From: Atrichornis clamosus
Taxonomy: Eukaryota > Chordata > Aves > Passeriformes > Menuridae
Direction: 5' to 3'
Length of the DNA: 64,000 bases
NCBI GenBank assembly: GCA_013400975.1
Contig: WBMZ01012670.1
Location: forward strand, 89,824 to 153,823
The notes beneath the pieces were generated by a model that ran no database searches, was not told where the DNA came from, and saw nothing but the letters and a program-made list of their open reading frames with translations. Position numbers and translations under genes: made by a program. This document shows, piece after piece, positions 1 to 12,010 of this stretch; the first letter of the stretch is position 1, and each line of letters opens with the position of its first letter.

Positions 1-330
1 AGCTCTTTTGGAAAGTGCTGTGCTGCAAAGTATTTAGCACCATGCTGAAGTCAGGTTCACTGCATGTGACAGAAGCAGATGAGTAAGCTAAGCTTTGCTT
101 CAGCCCTCTTACACAAGATTTGTGCATCTTTGGCTCTAATCTTGCAAGCCACACAGGAGGAAATAATATTCATCCACTCAAATATATCCTTGATGTTGGT
201 GGAAACAGCCGATGCACAGAAGGTTTGCAAGGACTGATCCTAATTTAAGTCAAGAAAAGAGAAAACAGTGCAAACCGAATCTGAAAGAGATCACGTGCAT
301 CTGCCACTGGAGTTGGTGGCAATTTAGCAC

Positions 331-352
331 CAGCTTCAGCTTCAGCTTCAGC
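331..352 (+). repeat. Short (CAGCTT)n tandem repeat
   Basis: Three and two-thirds copies of CAGCTT in a row. Confidence 0.9.
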
Positions 353-2177
353 AGGCTCAGTGCCAAGGGTGGGGCTGGACCCTTTGCTGTCTGTGCCATC
401 CACACAAACAAGCAGAAAGATTGCTTTTCCCAGACTACTGAGGCAGGATACAAATGAGCTCAGACAACACCAACTATAAATCCTCTTTTTTGCAGTCTCT
501 TTTATAAGGCTGATTAATTATATAGGAATTACTTCTCAGCCTGGTTTTTCAATGGCTCCTTTAAAATACAAGGAAGATGTTTGACTTCATCAGAAAGCAA
601 GTTTTGTACTGCAGAACTGTTGTTACATCCATGAGAAGAGCTCAGGCTGCACAGCCTATGTGTGAATGTATCTCCCACTAGTCCTTCCCTTTAGCAGAGG
701 AGTCCATACTAATTGTTCCCTGACAAAAAGACACAGCTTGATTCCTGAACCTACAGGATGAGATGCCAGCTGCTGGGAAATTTGTCATCTGTGATGAAGC
801 AGGAGGGATTTTGGCACTGGGTCATGCCCCACAAGAGAGCAATTCCACTCCACAGCTTGGCCAGAGAGAGTTTTAAAGTGGGATCCTTTCTCTCATACTT
901 AAGAGAAAAGCCATCCTAGAGGAGGTAAAGGCAAGTGGTAAAACTGTACCAGGTTCAATAAACCATGTTGACAGAGACATTGATCTCAGCACTACAATGA
1001 AAAGAAGATTAATCTAGCTTTGGTGATGCTAATGCACTGTGGAATCAATTAGTACAAAGGGACTGCAGAAAGCCCTAAATACTCTCACTATACAGAATTC
1101 TAGTCAGGAAGTTCTTTTCTAAAAGACCCAGAAAACCAGAAGCTTTAAAATAGAGAGAGGTACATAGACAGAGGTCAGCCAGAGAAAGAGAAATACTGCT
1201 TCTTCTCTTAGCTTTGAAGGGTTTTACCCTTGAACAGAGCTGGTCAGCAATACCAAACAACATCTGTAAAAGGAAGGGTAGCTAAGCACAGCACAGGCAT
1301 CAATTTTATAACCATCGTCTTAAATAGAATATCCTAAATCTGATTTAATCTCAGGCATCTTGAGTAATTTATCTGAAATATCCATATGAAGTGGGTTTTT
1401 AGCCTATGCTTCTTTCATAGTCAGGAGAGAGGATGATTCAGCTCATCTGTTCTTCATGTGCAGACTCAGGTGATGGTTGAGGGAGTCACTTCAGGGAGAG
1501 GACTTAAGCCCTGCAAGATGGGCAAGGGCTGTTTCCTTGTCCTACATTCTTCACAAAGAATGATAATAACTCTTGGTCCCACTCTTTCTTTGATTTTTCT
1601 GTTTGATTTTAAAGTCTCTGAAACAGGTAGAGATCTCCAGTTATTACACTAACATATTGTGTAAGTTAGCCAAGATATGATTAGCAAATGTCTCTGCAAT
1701 ATTTGACCACAGGAGTCTTAACTAAGTCATATTTGTTCAGAGGCATCTCGAGAATGTGGAACTCAAATATGTTTAGCTTCATTCCCTTGTTCATATTCCT
1801 TATGAGATACATGTACGGGGCATTTATATTTTTATCTACACTGCACTCTGACTTCGTTTGTGTGAATATCCTCTGTATATTTGCTACAGAGTGGAAAAAG
1901 AGAGTCTAAAACTTTAATTTATGAAAGCATGAGAGCAGCCTGGGCTGCAATGTCTTTATTTCTGGGCAATAAATTCAGATCTGTTAGATGATTTTTTCCT
2001 CCATGAGACTAGAGAATCATCATTTTTTAATACTCATGTTTCAGCCAGTGGTAGGGCAGGAGATGGAAGTCTTTGGACAGCATTTCCATGGAGGAGACAA
2101 GCTGGACTTTCTCTGCTCCCTTCAGGGACAGCAGGAGAGTGGCAGGGACTGAAGCCTGGTTTCAGTCATCCTGCCCA

Positions 2178-2245
2178 TCCCAGCTCTGCCACTGACCCCC
2201 CAGGACCACCAGTCACTTACAGGGCCTCAGTTTCAGAAATTCCCA
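2178..2245 (+). mobile_element. MIR-like SINE fragment
   Basis: The plus strand contains CCCAGCTCTGCCACTGAC, then CAGTCACTTACAGGGCCTCAG followed by TTTC. This is the order and spacing of the MIR core (cagctctgccact ... caagtcacttaacct ... cctcagtttcc). It is diverged and short. Confidence 0.45.
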
Positions 2246-2699
2246 GCACCTCCCAAGTCTCAGCGGGAGCTGCCAGTGCTCCTCACGCAGGCAGATCCAA
2301 CATGTGAGGTCTGCAGCAGGGGTCAGCTCCAGCCCTATGCAGCCACTCCGTGTGCTGGGGTCTGGTGGGGTCAGCGCCCATGGCGTGCCAGGCAAAGCCC
2401 TGAGCACCCTTCCTGCGGTTCACAAGGGAGGGTTCCCGTGAGACAGGGCTCCCAAGGCCAGCCCCCAAAATGCCTGCGGAGCAGCGGCTCAGCCCTGTGA
2501 GGGGGCAGGACACCCTGACAATGGCTCACACCAACCACTGCTTGTGGGGAGGCCTCAGCAAGGCCCTCAGAGGTGCCACCAAAGCCCCTGGCCTCACCTG
2601 GTCCTTCCCTCAGCCAGCCGCCAGGAAAGGCCTGTGGGGCTGAGCTCCTGCACCCTGGGCACTGTCACCACGGGTGGCCATGGGCTCTCTAGGGCAAGC

Positions 2700-3540
2700 C
2701 GAGACACCCAGGGCTACCCACGACGCGCCCCATTGCCATGGGTGCCCTTTGGCACGCCGCTGTGGGGTTTCTCATGGCATGCGGAGCGGCTCCAAGCAGC
2801 CATCGGGCGTCAGCGCTGTGGAGGAGTACCTCATTTAACCCTGGTGAGGGAAACACCAGCTCTTTCCCCTCTCAGCATTTGTTTTCAGTCGCTAATCCAG
2901 GAAACACACGTCCTTTCTATTTACTTAGAAAAGAATGAATAACAACCGCGTTTCTCCTCGGCTCCTTCCCCCTCTCCAGTCCTCACTCCCCTCCCCACCT
3001 TGCTATTAAAATGGCAGCGTCTGTGTTGCAGACATCGCCCGGCTGCTGGAGCACTTAGGCAGCACCCTGTGAGCTGCAGCCATTTACTATGTGCGATTGT
3101 TTCTGCGAGACCTAATAATTCTACCATTGTTATTACAACACTGTGCACTAATACAAATGAGCTTGTAAATAGGGGTCCAACTAAAATAAAACCATTATAA
3201 TCACAGCCCGGGCTGTAAATCACAGAGTAGTGTATTCTGCTGTGGTTTGACCCACAGCCAGGCAATAGTCAAATAATCAAACTGCAGATGTTGGGATAGC
3301 AAATCTGCTTAAATTTAAACAGTGGCAAAGATCCAAACAACAGGGGGGGCAGAAGAGAATCCTTTGCACAATGCAGGAATTTCCCCCCCGCCTCCCTGCT
3401 TGTTAACTGGATCTATAAAGCAACCAGACATCAGCCGATAACAGCGCTGCCCCTGGGCAGCCCGTGCAGCCAGCGCCGGCTCGCAGGCGCGATGCCACGC
3501 GTAGCGTCTGCAGAGTGACTGATCATTAACGATCGCTGCC
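2700..3540. promoter_or_regulatory. CpG-rich block with a likely conserved non-coding element
   Basis: CpGs cluster at 2720-2825 and again at 3430-3540. Between them (about 3000-3330) lies AT-rich, motif-dense, low-repeat sequence of the kind seen in conserved vertebrate enhancers, with several TAAT cores and GTAAATA-like sites. It could be a promoter or enhancer of an unseen transcript. The call rests on composition only. Confidence 0.3.
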
Positions 3541-6359
3541 AGGCTTGTGGGGACATCCCTGCAACAGTCCCATGGCCACCACCAACGGCAACATCAAGCC
3601 CTCCAAGCTCCCCCTGGGGAGAAGCCCAGGGGTACCCAAGAGAGTTCCATACCATGACCTTCATTAGAGTTAGCCTAGAAGTCAATAAGGCAGAGTCATA
3701 GCTTGACTCTCTCTGATTTCATGAGTTTCTTTCTATGACTAAATCCTCTCCTTCCTCTGTCTCACTCTCAGATGACCCTATTTCCTCATGATAAAACCCA
3801 GGATGTAGCTGCAATTTGGATTCTTGCTCAGGGGAGTTCATGGTGGGCACTTACCACCCCACGCTGGGCCAAGGGCTCATATCCCTGCCTTAAAGCATCC
3901 TTGGCCAGGGCACACAGAGAGACCTTGCCTAGCAGTGGCACACTAAGGGTCGTTGCACCGAGCCAAGCAGCGTGCTGGGGGTCAGCAGGGACACTGTGCT
4001 GCAAATGTGAGGCAGCTGAGAAGAGGATCCACGTCAGGCTGTCATGCTCTGCCAGCTGTTTCTACAGCTGTGGGAGGTGCAATGTGGTTGCTTTTCGTCC
4101 ATACCAGAAACCAGGATCTGTGTCGGCAGTGCTCACAGGCAGTGTGTTTTTGTTTGGGGAATACAGGAGCCTTGGCTGTTGCCCCATGACATCCAAAATG
4201 ATGCTACAATCTTCTTTAAGAAAAGCATACAGTCATTTGTTTCTCTGACAGTCCAAGGCAAACAAGTTGGATGGGTCCTGTTGCCCACCATGTTGTCACA
4301 TTTGGTCGCAGGAGGACTGTTAAATGTGAGAACCTCCTTGATGTAACTTTAACTTACTAAGAAGGCATTTTTAATGCTATTTTTTTTAATGTAATATTTA
4401 AGCCGCTGCCAGGCAACAAGTCATAAGAACAATCAGTCACACAAACAGAGGCCATGTAAATACATCTTTTAAGCAAGTAGCTCAAGAAATCATTGAGGGG
4501 ATAAAGCAGTGACCTCTCCAGGGAAGAATTAGCAAAATGAGCTCGCCAGTCTTGGATGAAGGCTGGACAGGATACAAACCAGCCATCCTCGTGAAGCTGC
4601 TTCTTCTCTGTGACACTGACACAGCAGCTGTGAATATTAATGTTATTTCCCTAAAACCTTGTGACTAAATTCCACTAGCCAGACAATTTGCCCTTCCTGT
4701 TCAGGAAATATTTGCTGTTAAAATGACTCGAAGGCAACATGAACCAAACTGTGGGGACCAGAAGGAGATTTTGGTTATAAAAAGCTCATTCACTGATTTG
4801 AAACCTTTTCCTTAGAATTTGAGAAACCAACTTGGATGAAAGCCCTCTTTCCTCCGTTTTTTCTCTGTTGGTTCTTTTTAAGGGACAGTCTATCTCCTGG
4901 AGGTGGTGAACCTTTTTTGGCCTCAGTCTCCCTCCTGGAGGGAATACAATGTTAGAAGCAGAAAAATGTGCCACTCCAAGGATGTATTGCAAAATTAACA
5001 CCTTGGCGTGCACTTCTTGAAAATTCATTCTGCTGCATCCAAATTTTCACAGGTTTTCCTGCTCCATTTGTCAAGGGCACCATTTTTTAAAAGTGTTATT
5101 TTTTTAGTCTCTGACTTACAGTAAGCGTGTTGCTCAGAGGAAGCCTGCAGAAAGAGACCGGTTTCCTTTGATGCATTCCTAAGTGTCTTGGTGAGAGGAA
5201 TTGTTCTGGTGTGTGAATCAACTCTGCTTCCTCTGCTTGTCAGAAAAACAGTGCAACCTTGTAGTGCTGATGTATGCCACGCTGCACGGGATGTGGCTGA
5301 TCTCTGCTGCTGCCTCTCCGCAGAGATCTGTTTCACAATGTGAGCAGTAACCAGATTAAAATCAATGCTGGAGGTTGTTGTGAACATTAAGCATTAAATA
5401 AACTCCAACATTGTGCCATAATTCCTCATGAATGATTAGATCATCCTGCTGGGAGTACTACCATTATACATAAGGCAAATGTCACTGGGTGCCTCGTAAA
5501 TTTAGCACACAAGTACTAAACCTATTAGGTCTGATTCACTGCTGCCTAGCTTCAGCTTATCCTAGTATGAGGCAGAGTAGCTCCATCGGCATAAATGTGC
5601 AGTGAAACATTGGTTCCCTTCTCATTTAAGGGATCAGCTGTTTCCACTGACTTTCGTAAGACTGACGCTAAGTAGATTCACAGTTGCTCTACTCCAGCTA
5701 TGTTAAGTCTCAGTTGTGGTAGATCATGCAGGGGAAAATATATCCTGGTATTTCTGGCACAGAAATGCACCCCGTAATAGTGAAGGCAGGTTTAGATTGT
5801 AAAAAAATAATGTGCTCTGGAGCTGGGTTGACAAAATCAAATTAGCTGATTTAGGAAAAAAAACCAGATGCAAGGCAGGTTGGCTTTTGACACAGGATAG
5901 CTGCTCAAGTGCAAGGCCGCCACTGAGCTCATGTTGAACAGGAGTTACATACATGATCCAAAACCCAGATTGCCTCCCATTCCCTGGCACTTAAATGAGA
6001 GCCCTCCTGTCAGCTGCTCTGAAACTTTCCTGGGGACAGGAGAGGTTGGCACGACACCATTTTGGTTTTTTTCCACAGCTCCCATTCCAAATAAGGTAAC
6101 TTTCCCTTGATGTTTCAGATTTTCCATAAAAAGAGTAATTTCCCTCAAAGAGAATTTCCCTCTATCTACTGTTTGTCTGGGTGGAAATAAGAGTCTCGTG
6201 CCTCAAAAACATTGTTGGAAAAACCTTTAAAATCATATGCTATTGACAACAGCAGCAATAATAGAGCAGAATATGGCCCATGAAGCTCCCTGGTCCTTGA
6301 CTTTCTCACTGAAGGATTATTCCCTGCAATCCCCCTCAGTGCATGTTGTCCAAGGTATT

Positions 6360-6720
6360 TTTTTTAATGAGGTGTTGACTAATTCCCTCGGGAAATTTTT
6401 CTGCAGTCTGACAGGTCTCATTGTTAGCATTCTACCCAGCCTAAATTTTGCTTTACCAGACTTTGTCTCAAACTATTTCCCTTATTCCTTGGTGTATTTT
6501 GCATCTTTCAAATATTTGTAGGCAGTTATCATATCCCCTTTTTAGCTGTCTGTCAGCCAAGTTAAACATAATTAGCTTTTTTAATCTTCCTCCATAAATC
6601 CAGCTTGCTCTCTTGAAATCCAGTCCCCTTCTCCTACTTACGTGTCTTTTTGGTATGATGAAGCTACATATTTTGTGGTTACTTTTCACACGCCATCACT
6701 GATACCAGTAGGAAGAGGCA
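6360..6720 (-). mobile_element. Old CR1 LINE fragment, intergenic
   Basis: On the plus strand a run includes CATTGTTAGCATTCTACCCA, AACTATTTCCCTTATTCCTT, GGCAGTTATCATATCCCCTT and CTTCCTCCATAAATCC in order. This corresponds to the antisense of the CR1 3' region (cctctcactgttaggaa / aaccatttcctcttgtcc / gctatcatatccccc / cctctcctcataa). The element is therefore in sense on the minus strand. It is old and diverged, with no intact reverse transcriptase. Confidence 0.6.
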
Positions 6721-7257
6721 TCAGAAAATCAGACAGTAGATCAGAGATGGTTTCTAGTCTAGGTCAATATTTTGCTGTTTGTAACACAGACTTAGTTTAC
6801 TCTCAAATAATTTTGGGTTTTCTTTGAATTTTTATATCAATTAATATTTACAGAATTCAAACCCCATACAGTATTTTCAAAGCTAATTGCTGTAGGAGAT
6901 TAATTAGGAAATTTGTGCACATTCTGTGGGTAGACTGGTAATAGTAGAACACTACTGGAAAATAAATTTACCTGTCATGAAAATGTGTTAACTGATGTGG
7001 AAAAAAATTACATTTTTTTCCAAAACAATTAGAAATTATTATCCAGGATTGGCTTTTTTGTTGTTGTTTCGCACTAGCGAAGCAGTCACTCCCTGAGCAT
7101 TTGCTACATGATCCCAAAACCCCATTTTCAGATCTGTGTAAATGACTGGGAAGCATTTCCCACCAGGAAAGAGTGGAAGCTTAACCAGAGAAATGTTTTG
7201 CACCTAATGATTCTGGACACAGGCAACATGTATTTACTCATTCAGTCATTATTTGCA

Positions 7258-7362
7258 TAGATATATATGTAATATATATATCTTTTACACATACACATTT
7301 TATATATATTTATATATATNAGGTTTTTAATTGGTAACAATATATATATATATATATATATC
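7258..7362. repeat. (TA)n-rich low-complexity tract with an ambiguous base
   Basis: Runs of TA dinucleotides lie at 7261-7281, 7300-7319 and 7340-7362, with one N at 7320. The N is the only ambiguous base I noticed in the window, so the true repeat length here is doubtful. Confidence 0.9.
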
Positions 7363-8858
7363 CTTCGGGAAGAAAGAGATGGGGGTTAAGAGCATACAGC
7401 AAACATGAACTGAGTATTCATATTTTCCAACTATTTTTAAATTTCTCCTTGAGCTCAAAAGGCTTCAGGGACGTAATAACACTTTAATTTCAGGTGGGCT
7501 CCAGAGATACACTATCGAAATGCTGAAGAAATTCATCCTTGTGGAGATTTTAAAGATGACCTGCCTTCAGGTCTTGGATTGCTCAGTTCTCTAGGTGACT
7601 CTGAAAATCTCAGCTTCGTGTATTCAGTAATAAATGACTGAAACCATTTTCCAAGGAATGCAATTGATTCTTCATCCACTGGAATGCTTGTACCAAGGCT
7701 GGTTATTTTCTGAAAGATAAGCTGTAATTTAAACAGACGCAAGTAATATCTGGTAAATCTGTACAACTTCTGTTTAGCAAAATGAGCAGATTAGAAGATA
7801 ATCCTTTGTTTGCCCTTAAGCATATACTAACAGCTCCTGCCTTCGTTGTATGTGCACAGGTTTGTAGATTTTCACTTCGTCTTCCTCAAATACCATAGCT
7901 ATGAAAAAAAGTGTAAAGAGGAATCCTACTTGTCAAAATGCCTTCAGGGAAATTAGCAACTGAAGCAGGAAAATCCCCGCTGGAAGTAAATCCCCTGAAG
8001 CAGGCATAGAAGCATGCTCAAGTATAGGCCTCCTTCAATATTAACATCCTTCCTGAGGGCAGACGTCTTTGTTCTTCAGGCCTCTTACGTACATATTCTC
8101 AAGTCTCCTCTAAATACAGCTGCAGAATGACTGATCAGCATGGCTGCTTGAAGATTTTGATATTTTGAAATTTAAATAAAATGCTTTAACCACAATTTGA
8201 AGGGAAGCTGGAAAAAAATCTCATTTTTTTCAGTGTCTTACATTGTTTTCACAACTTTTCCTAAGAGAATGCGCCTGTACCCAGAATCACTGAGTAATTG
8301 TGTTATGTAGGTCTCCAGTTTCTTTGGTTTAGCTCACAGTAAGTTCATAAGGAATTCAAGTGTGGAAAAGTTGAGAGAAAGATCCAAGTCCAAGCAAATG
8401 AAAATTAAAAGAGAGGGAACTGCTTTTGTTATAACAATAGCTCAAAATGTCCTGAACTGCAGATTTTGCTCATTGACAGAAGCCAAAATCCTAGCTGATT
8501 TTAATTTCTTTTGCTGATGATGGCACTTCTTTTGCAAGAACTGCCCAACACCACTCCCCACAGTCATCATGAAAGGGGGACAAAGGCCTGAAAGCCACCA
8601 TGAGACATCTGACATGAGTAATCATGACATCAGTGATCAGTCAGAGTTGTGCTCAGCCACGGACTGAGGCATAAATGCACATAAAAATTGCATAGCTGTG
8701 TACGTGTTGTACTCCCACAAGGAGTTCGCAACCTGCAATGTGCCCCACACAGACAGCAGTGATCAAACACCATGGGGGATGCTGCCTGCAGTTTGATTTC
8801 TTAGCTCATATTTTTAAAATAAAAATAATATTATACCATTACTTGTTTTTACATACAG

Positions 8859-8978
8859 GAAAAAAGCTGGATGAGCAGCCAGGAGTAGGCGCTGGACCCA
8901 GCAAAATCCTCCTGGATGCAGGCAAGCTGACGCCCCCGTCTGCTGCAGCAGGCGGGGCAGAGCCTGCCACCTCTGCAG
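8859..8978 (+). other. Exon-like island, candidate unannotated exon
   Basis: A GC-rich stretch of exactly 120 bases lies between a plausible acceptor (ACTTGTTTTTACATACAG) and a plausible donor (GCAG followed by GTTAGT), inside AT-rich DNA. Exactly one of the three plus-strand frames is open across it; the other two are closed by early stops. In that frame it would encode an Ala/Gly/Pro-rich peptide with DEQPGVGAGPSKILLDAGKL. I do not recognise the product and see no partner exons nearby. It could be a non-coding RNA exon or chance. Confidence 0.25.
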
Positions 8979-11894
8979 GTTAGTGCAGGTCTGAGGCTGC
9001 CCAGAATGACTCTGTCCACGCTCAGCAAAAAAGAGAGATTTTGTTCAGCCTAACAGGGATTCCCAGTATGGAACCAACTGCTCCGATCCACTCCTTCCTG
9101 AGCTTGGTTATCTACTTTTAAAGCAAATTGCCTGCCCCAGCAGAAGGTGTGAATTAGCCTTGTCTCAGGTGAGCCAGTGAGAATGAACCATGGGGTGGGC
9201 TGTCCAGTTAAGTATCAGTCTCTGCTGTGGCCTATGCAAATCCACAAATCAAATTAGCTTGGACAAAGTGGAGGAAAACATGCCTGGTCCAGGCATCCTG
9301 GCCCTTGATTAGCAATGAGCAGCAGCAGGCCATGCTCCAAGGGAAAAAAAACCAAAACAAAGGTGGAAGTGGGGTACAAAAAAACCCCAAGGGGATCCCC
9401 GAAGTCATTCAGCTCAAGGTGTGTGTGGTGCAGAGGATATTTGGGAGGGACAGCGCAACAGGGAGGTTTCCTGAGTGTGATTGCTCTTTTGGAGCGAGGT
9501 CTGGGCTGAGGCTGCTGCTGCCATGTCTCGTGAGTGCCTGTGCTAGGACATGCTACATGGCCCACGGGGTGACAGGGAAGCTCAGGATGGAAAGAGGGGA
9601 AGAGAGTCTCCTTGCAATATCCATTTGCTTTGAGATCTGGCTTGGCCTCTTCTTTCCTTTAAAGACTGTTCACTCTCCTCTGGCACTTAAAAAGAAATCA
9701 AGCAGGTTAAAGGGCAGCTTTATTATTTTTTTTAAGACATTTAAACCATAGCCTAAGGAGACTACCTATGCCATTTGGGAAGGAAAAAGCTGCTCATAAA
9801 GCCAGTCATTTTAGGTGTAGGCAAGGATGACCTGTTCACTACAGCAGGGAAGATTTTATGGGCTACAAAATTTAAAATGACAGTGACTCTAGATGTACCG
9901 AAACAACCTCTTCCATTTTTCTCTCTATCACTAATCTTGCTGATTTAATTCCTTCTGAATCGATAATTATATAAAAGAAGTTCAGGGTTCATTCCTTATG
10001 CAATAACTCATGTAATGATCCTAACAGAAATAGAGAAATATTCTTCTGGGCATAGGATAGGCTTTTGAGGAGCTATCTGCAGAAAAAGAAAAAAAACATC
10101 TCTAGGGGTTTTGCCAGTAACTTGAAAAAGAGTAGAGGTAGACTTATGTTGAATGTTTTTGAAAATCCCAGCTTTGATTTGTTAATGACCATTTGTATGA
10201 TGGACTACTGCTAGCCATTTATCTGCAGAAATAAATACTCAAAATAGAAGAAAACAGGACACAGCCAGGCAAGCTGTGGTTTGTACCAAAGCTTCATATT
10301 TGCTGAAAGACAGATATATAATATTGCTCAGTTTTTTCAAGAAAACCACTAGTGAAGAATTTTTGCCAACCTCTTTGAGTTCATGTAAAAAATAATACTG
10401 AAAACTGACCATTGGGGATTTTCCTGGATAGCATTTCACTGTCAGATAGAAAGCCATAGTCCTGAGTCAGCAAGGTGGGCAGGCTTACTTTTAAACATGT
10501 GAAAGTTATTTATAGGAATAATTTACTTAATCAGAGTTCATATGAGAGAGATAAGGGGGAAGATCTCATAAAAAACCCTAAACTACAGGAAATCCTGGCA
10601 GAGCTACATTTGAAATGTCACATGTGCCCTCTGCCTACTCTCACTTTAAAATGAATTCATCAGTTGTAGCAAAACTCTTCTTGATAAAATGGTGGTTCTT
10701 TGCTGGAAGATGGACTTAACGTGGTTGCTTGCCAGCCTGGGGGTAGACTTACATTATGTTGGAGAAATCCAAGCAAAGCCTCCAAATATCAATACAGAAC
10801 AGGATTAATGGAGATCTTTCCCATGCTAATAGCAAGCTGGACTCATAATTTCCTGAATGCTGACCAGCACCGATCAAAGAAGCAATCACCAAGACCTGCA
10901 AGGCAGACTGAGTGCCTACGTTTGCTGTGTCCTTACAGGAACTGCTCATTCCCTCAACAGCAAACCGCTCTGGGTGCTTCAACTGGGACACTCAGACAGC
11001 TAAAACTTTCATAAAACCTCTAGCCTGAACCTACAATGAATTAGTCCATCACAAGAATTGACATTTGTAACAAAACCTTGCCTGTTCTGATGAAAGAAAA
11101 TATTTGTAATCACTGGTAAGAAGACCACATTTGGTTATTATTTCTAGTTCTTCTTCACCCCTTGAAGCAAGATGAAATGACCTTCCAACAATAGTTTATT
11201 TCTTCTTGGCTTGGTCTGAACAAAGGCATTCTATTCATATGCATGAGGAGGGGAGTAGGGATACCTTAGTGGTGAAAAATCAAATCTTTCGATTGAGCTT
11301 TGCAGCCTTATTTTAGCGTCTTCGAGGCTTTCTACCATCCCCCCTAGAAACCAGCCAAGAAAAAGTGTAGCAAGGAGTGTATATACCAGGGCAGAGGACT
11401 AAGTTAATCTAGAGCCTTGTGATGCTTCCAACACGTTTCCTTCCAGGGGGCAGGTAGTCAGTAGGGCCTCACAGTATTTCTGGGAATCTGCCATTAGAAG
11501 TGGAATGTTCTTGCAGGCAGTGTGGACAAGCTTTGACTGGTCGTAAGTGATGTAGCTCTTGTTCCATTTCTCAGACTGATTTCAGCATCATTTCTATAAC
11601 TGGAGGACCTTACTTCAGCTTTTGACCAAGGATTTTTCAGAAGAAAAGGTTTAAGGGGGGAAGGCATATAAACTAATGCAGGAATTCCTGTCTCAGTAAG
11701 TATCAGGTTGCCAGAAGAAAAGCCAGCTAACTTTGTGCTGGAACAGTACAGTTTTAGTTAAGGTTGAGTGGGTGTGTTGACAAAAAAGGCATTTCTGCTA
11801 TTTGAAGCAATCAGGTGTGCTCACAACACATGCAATTTTTGAAGTATTTTTAGAGATGGCCTCTGTGGCAAGGGTGCTTTTGCAGGTGTTGGGG

Positions 11895-12010
11895 AGAGCG
11901 CTTATGTCAGAGGAGAAAATATGCAAATCTTCCTTTGTTTGCATGGCAGATCTTTAACAAAAGCTGTCCCCGCCGGCCCCATTAAAGCGCATTAAAGGCT
12001 CTGATCCCTC
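11895..12010. promoter_or_regulatory. Possible enhancer with octamer and SOX-like sites
   Basis: An exact octamer ATGCAAAT (11921-11928) lies four bases before a SOX-like CTTTGTT (11933-11939). A directly repeated CATTAAA (11980-11986 and 11990-11996) with one CG-containing spacer follows. This density of sites in unique sequence is suggestive only. Confidence 0.25.

Noticed and set aside
2544..2942. 132-codon open frame in the GC-rich intergenic block
   Set aside because: GC-rich sequence has few stops; no domain or splice context was seen. The block is reported instead as possible regulatory DNA.
9227..9751. 174-codon open frame on the plus strand, intergenic
   Set aside because: No recognisable domain, mixed composition, overlapping frames on the other strand, no exon signals. 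Consistent with chance.
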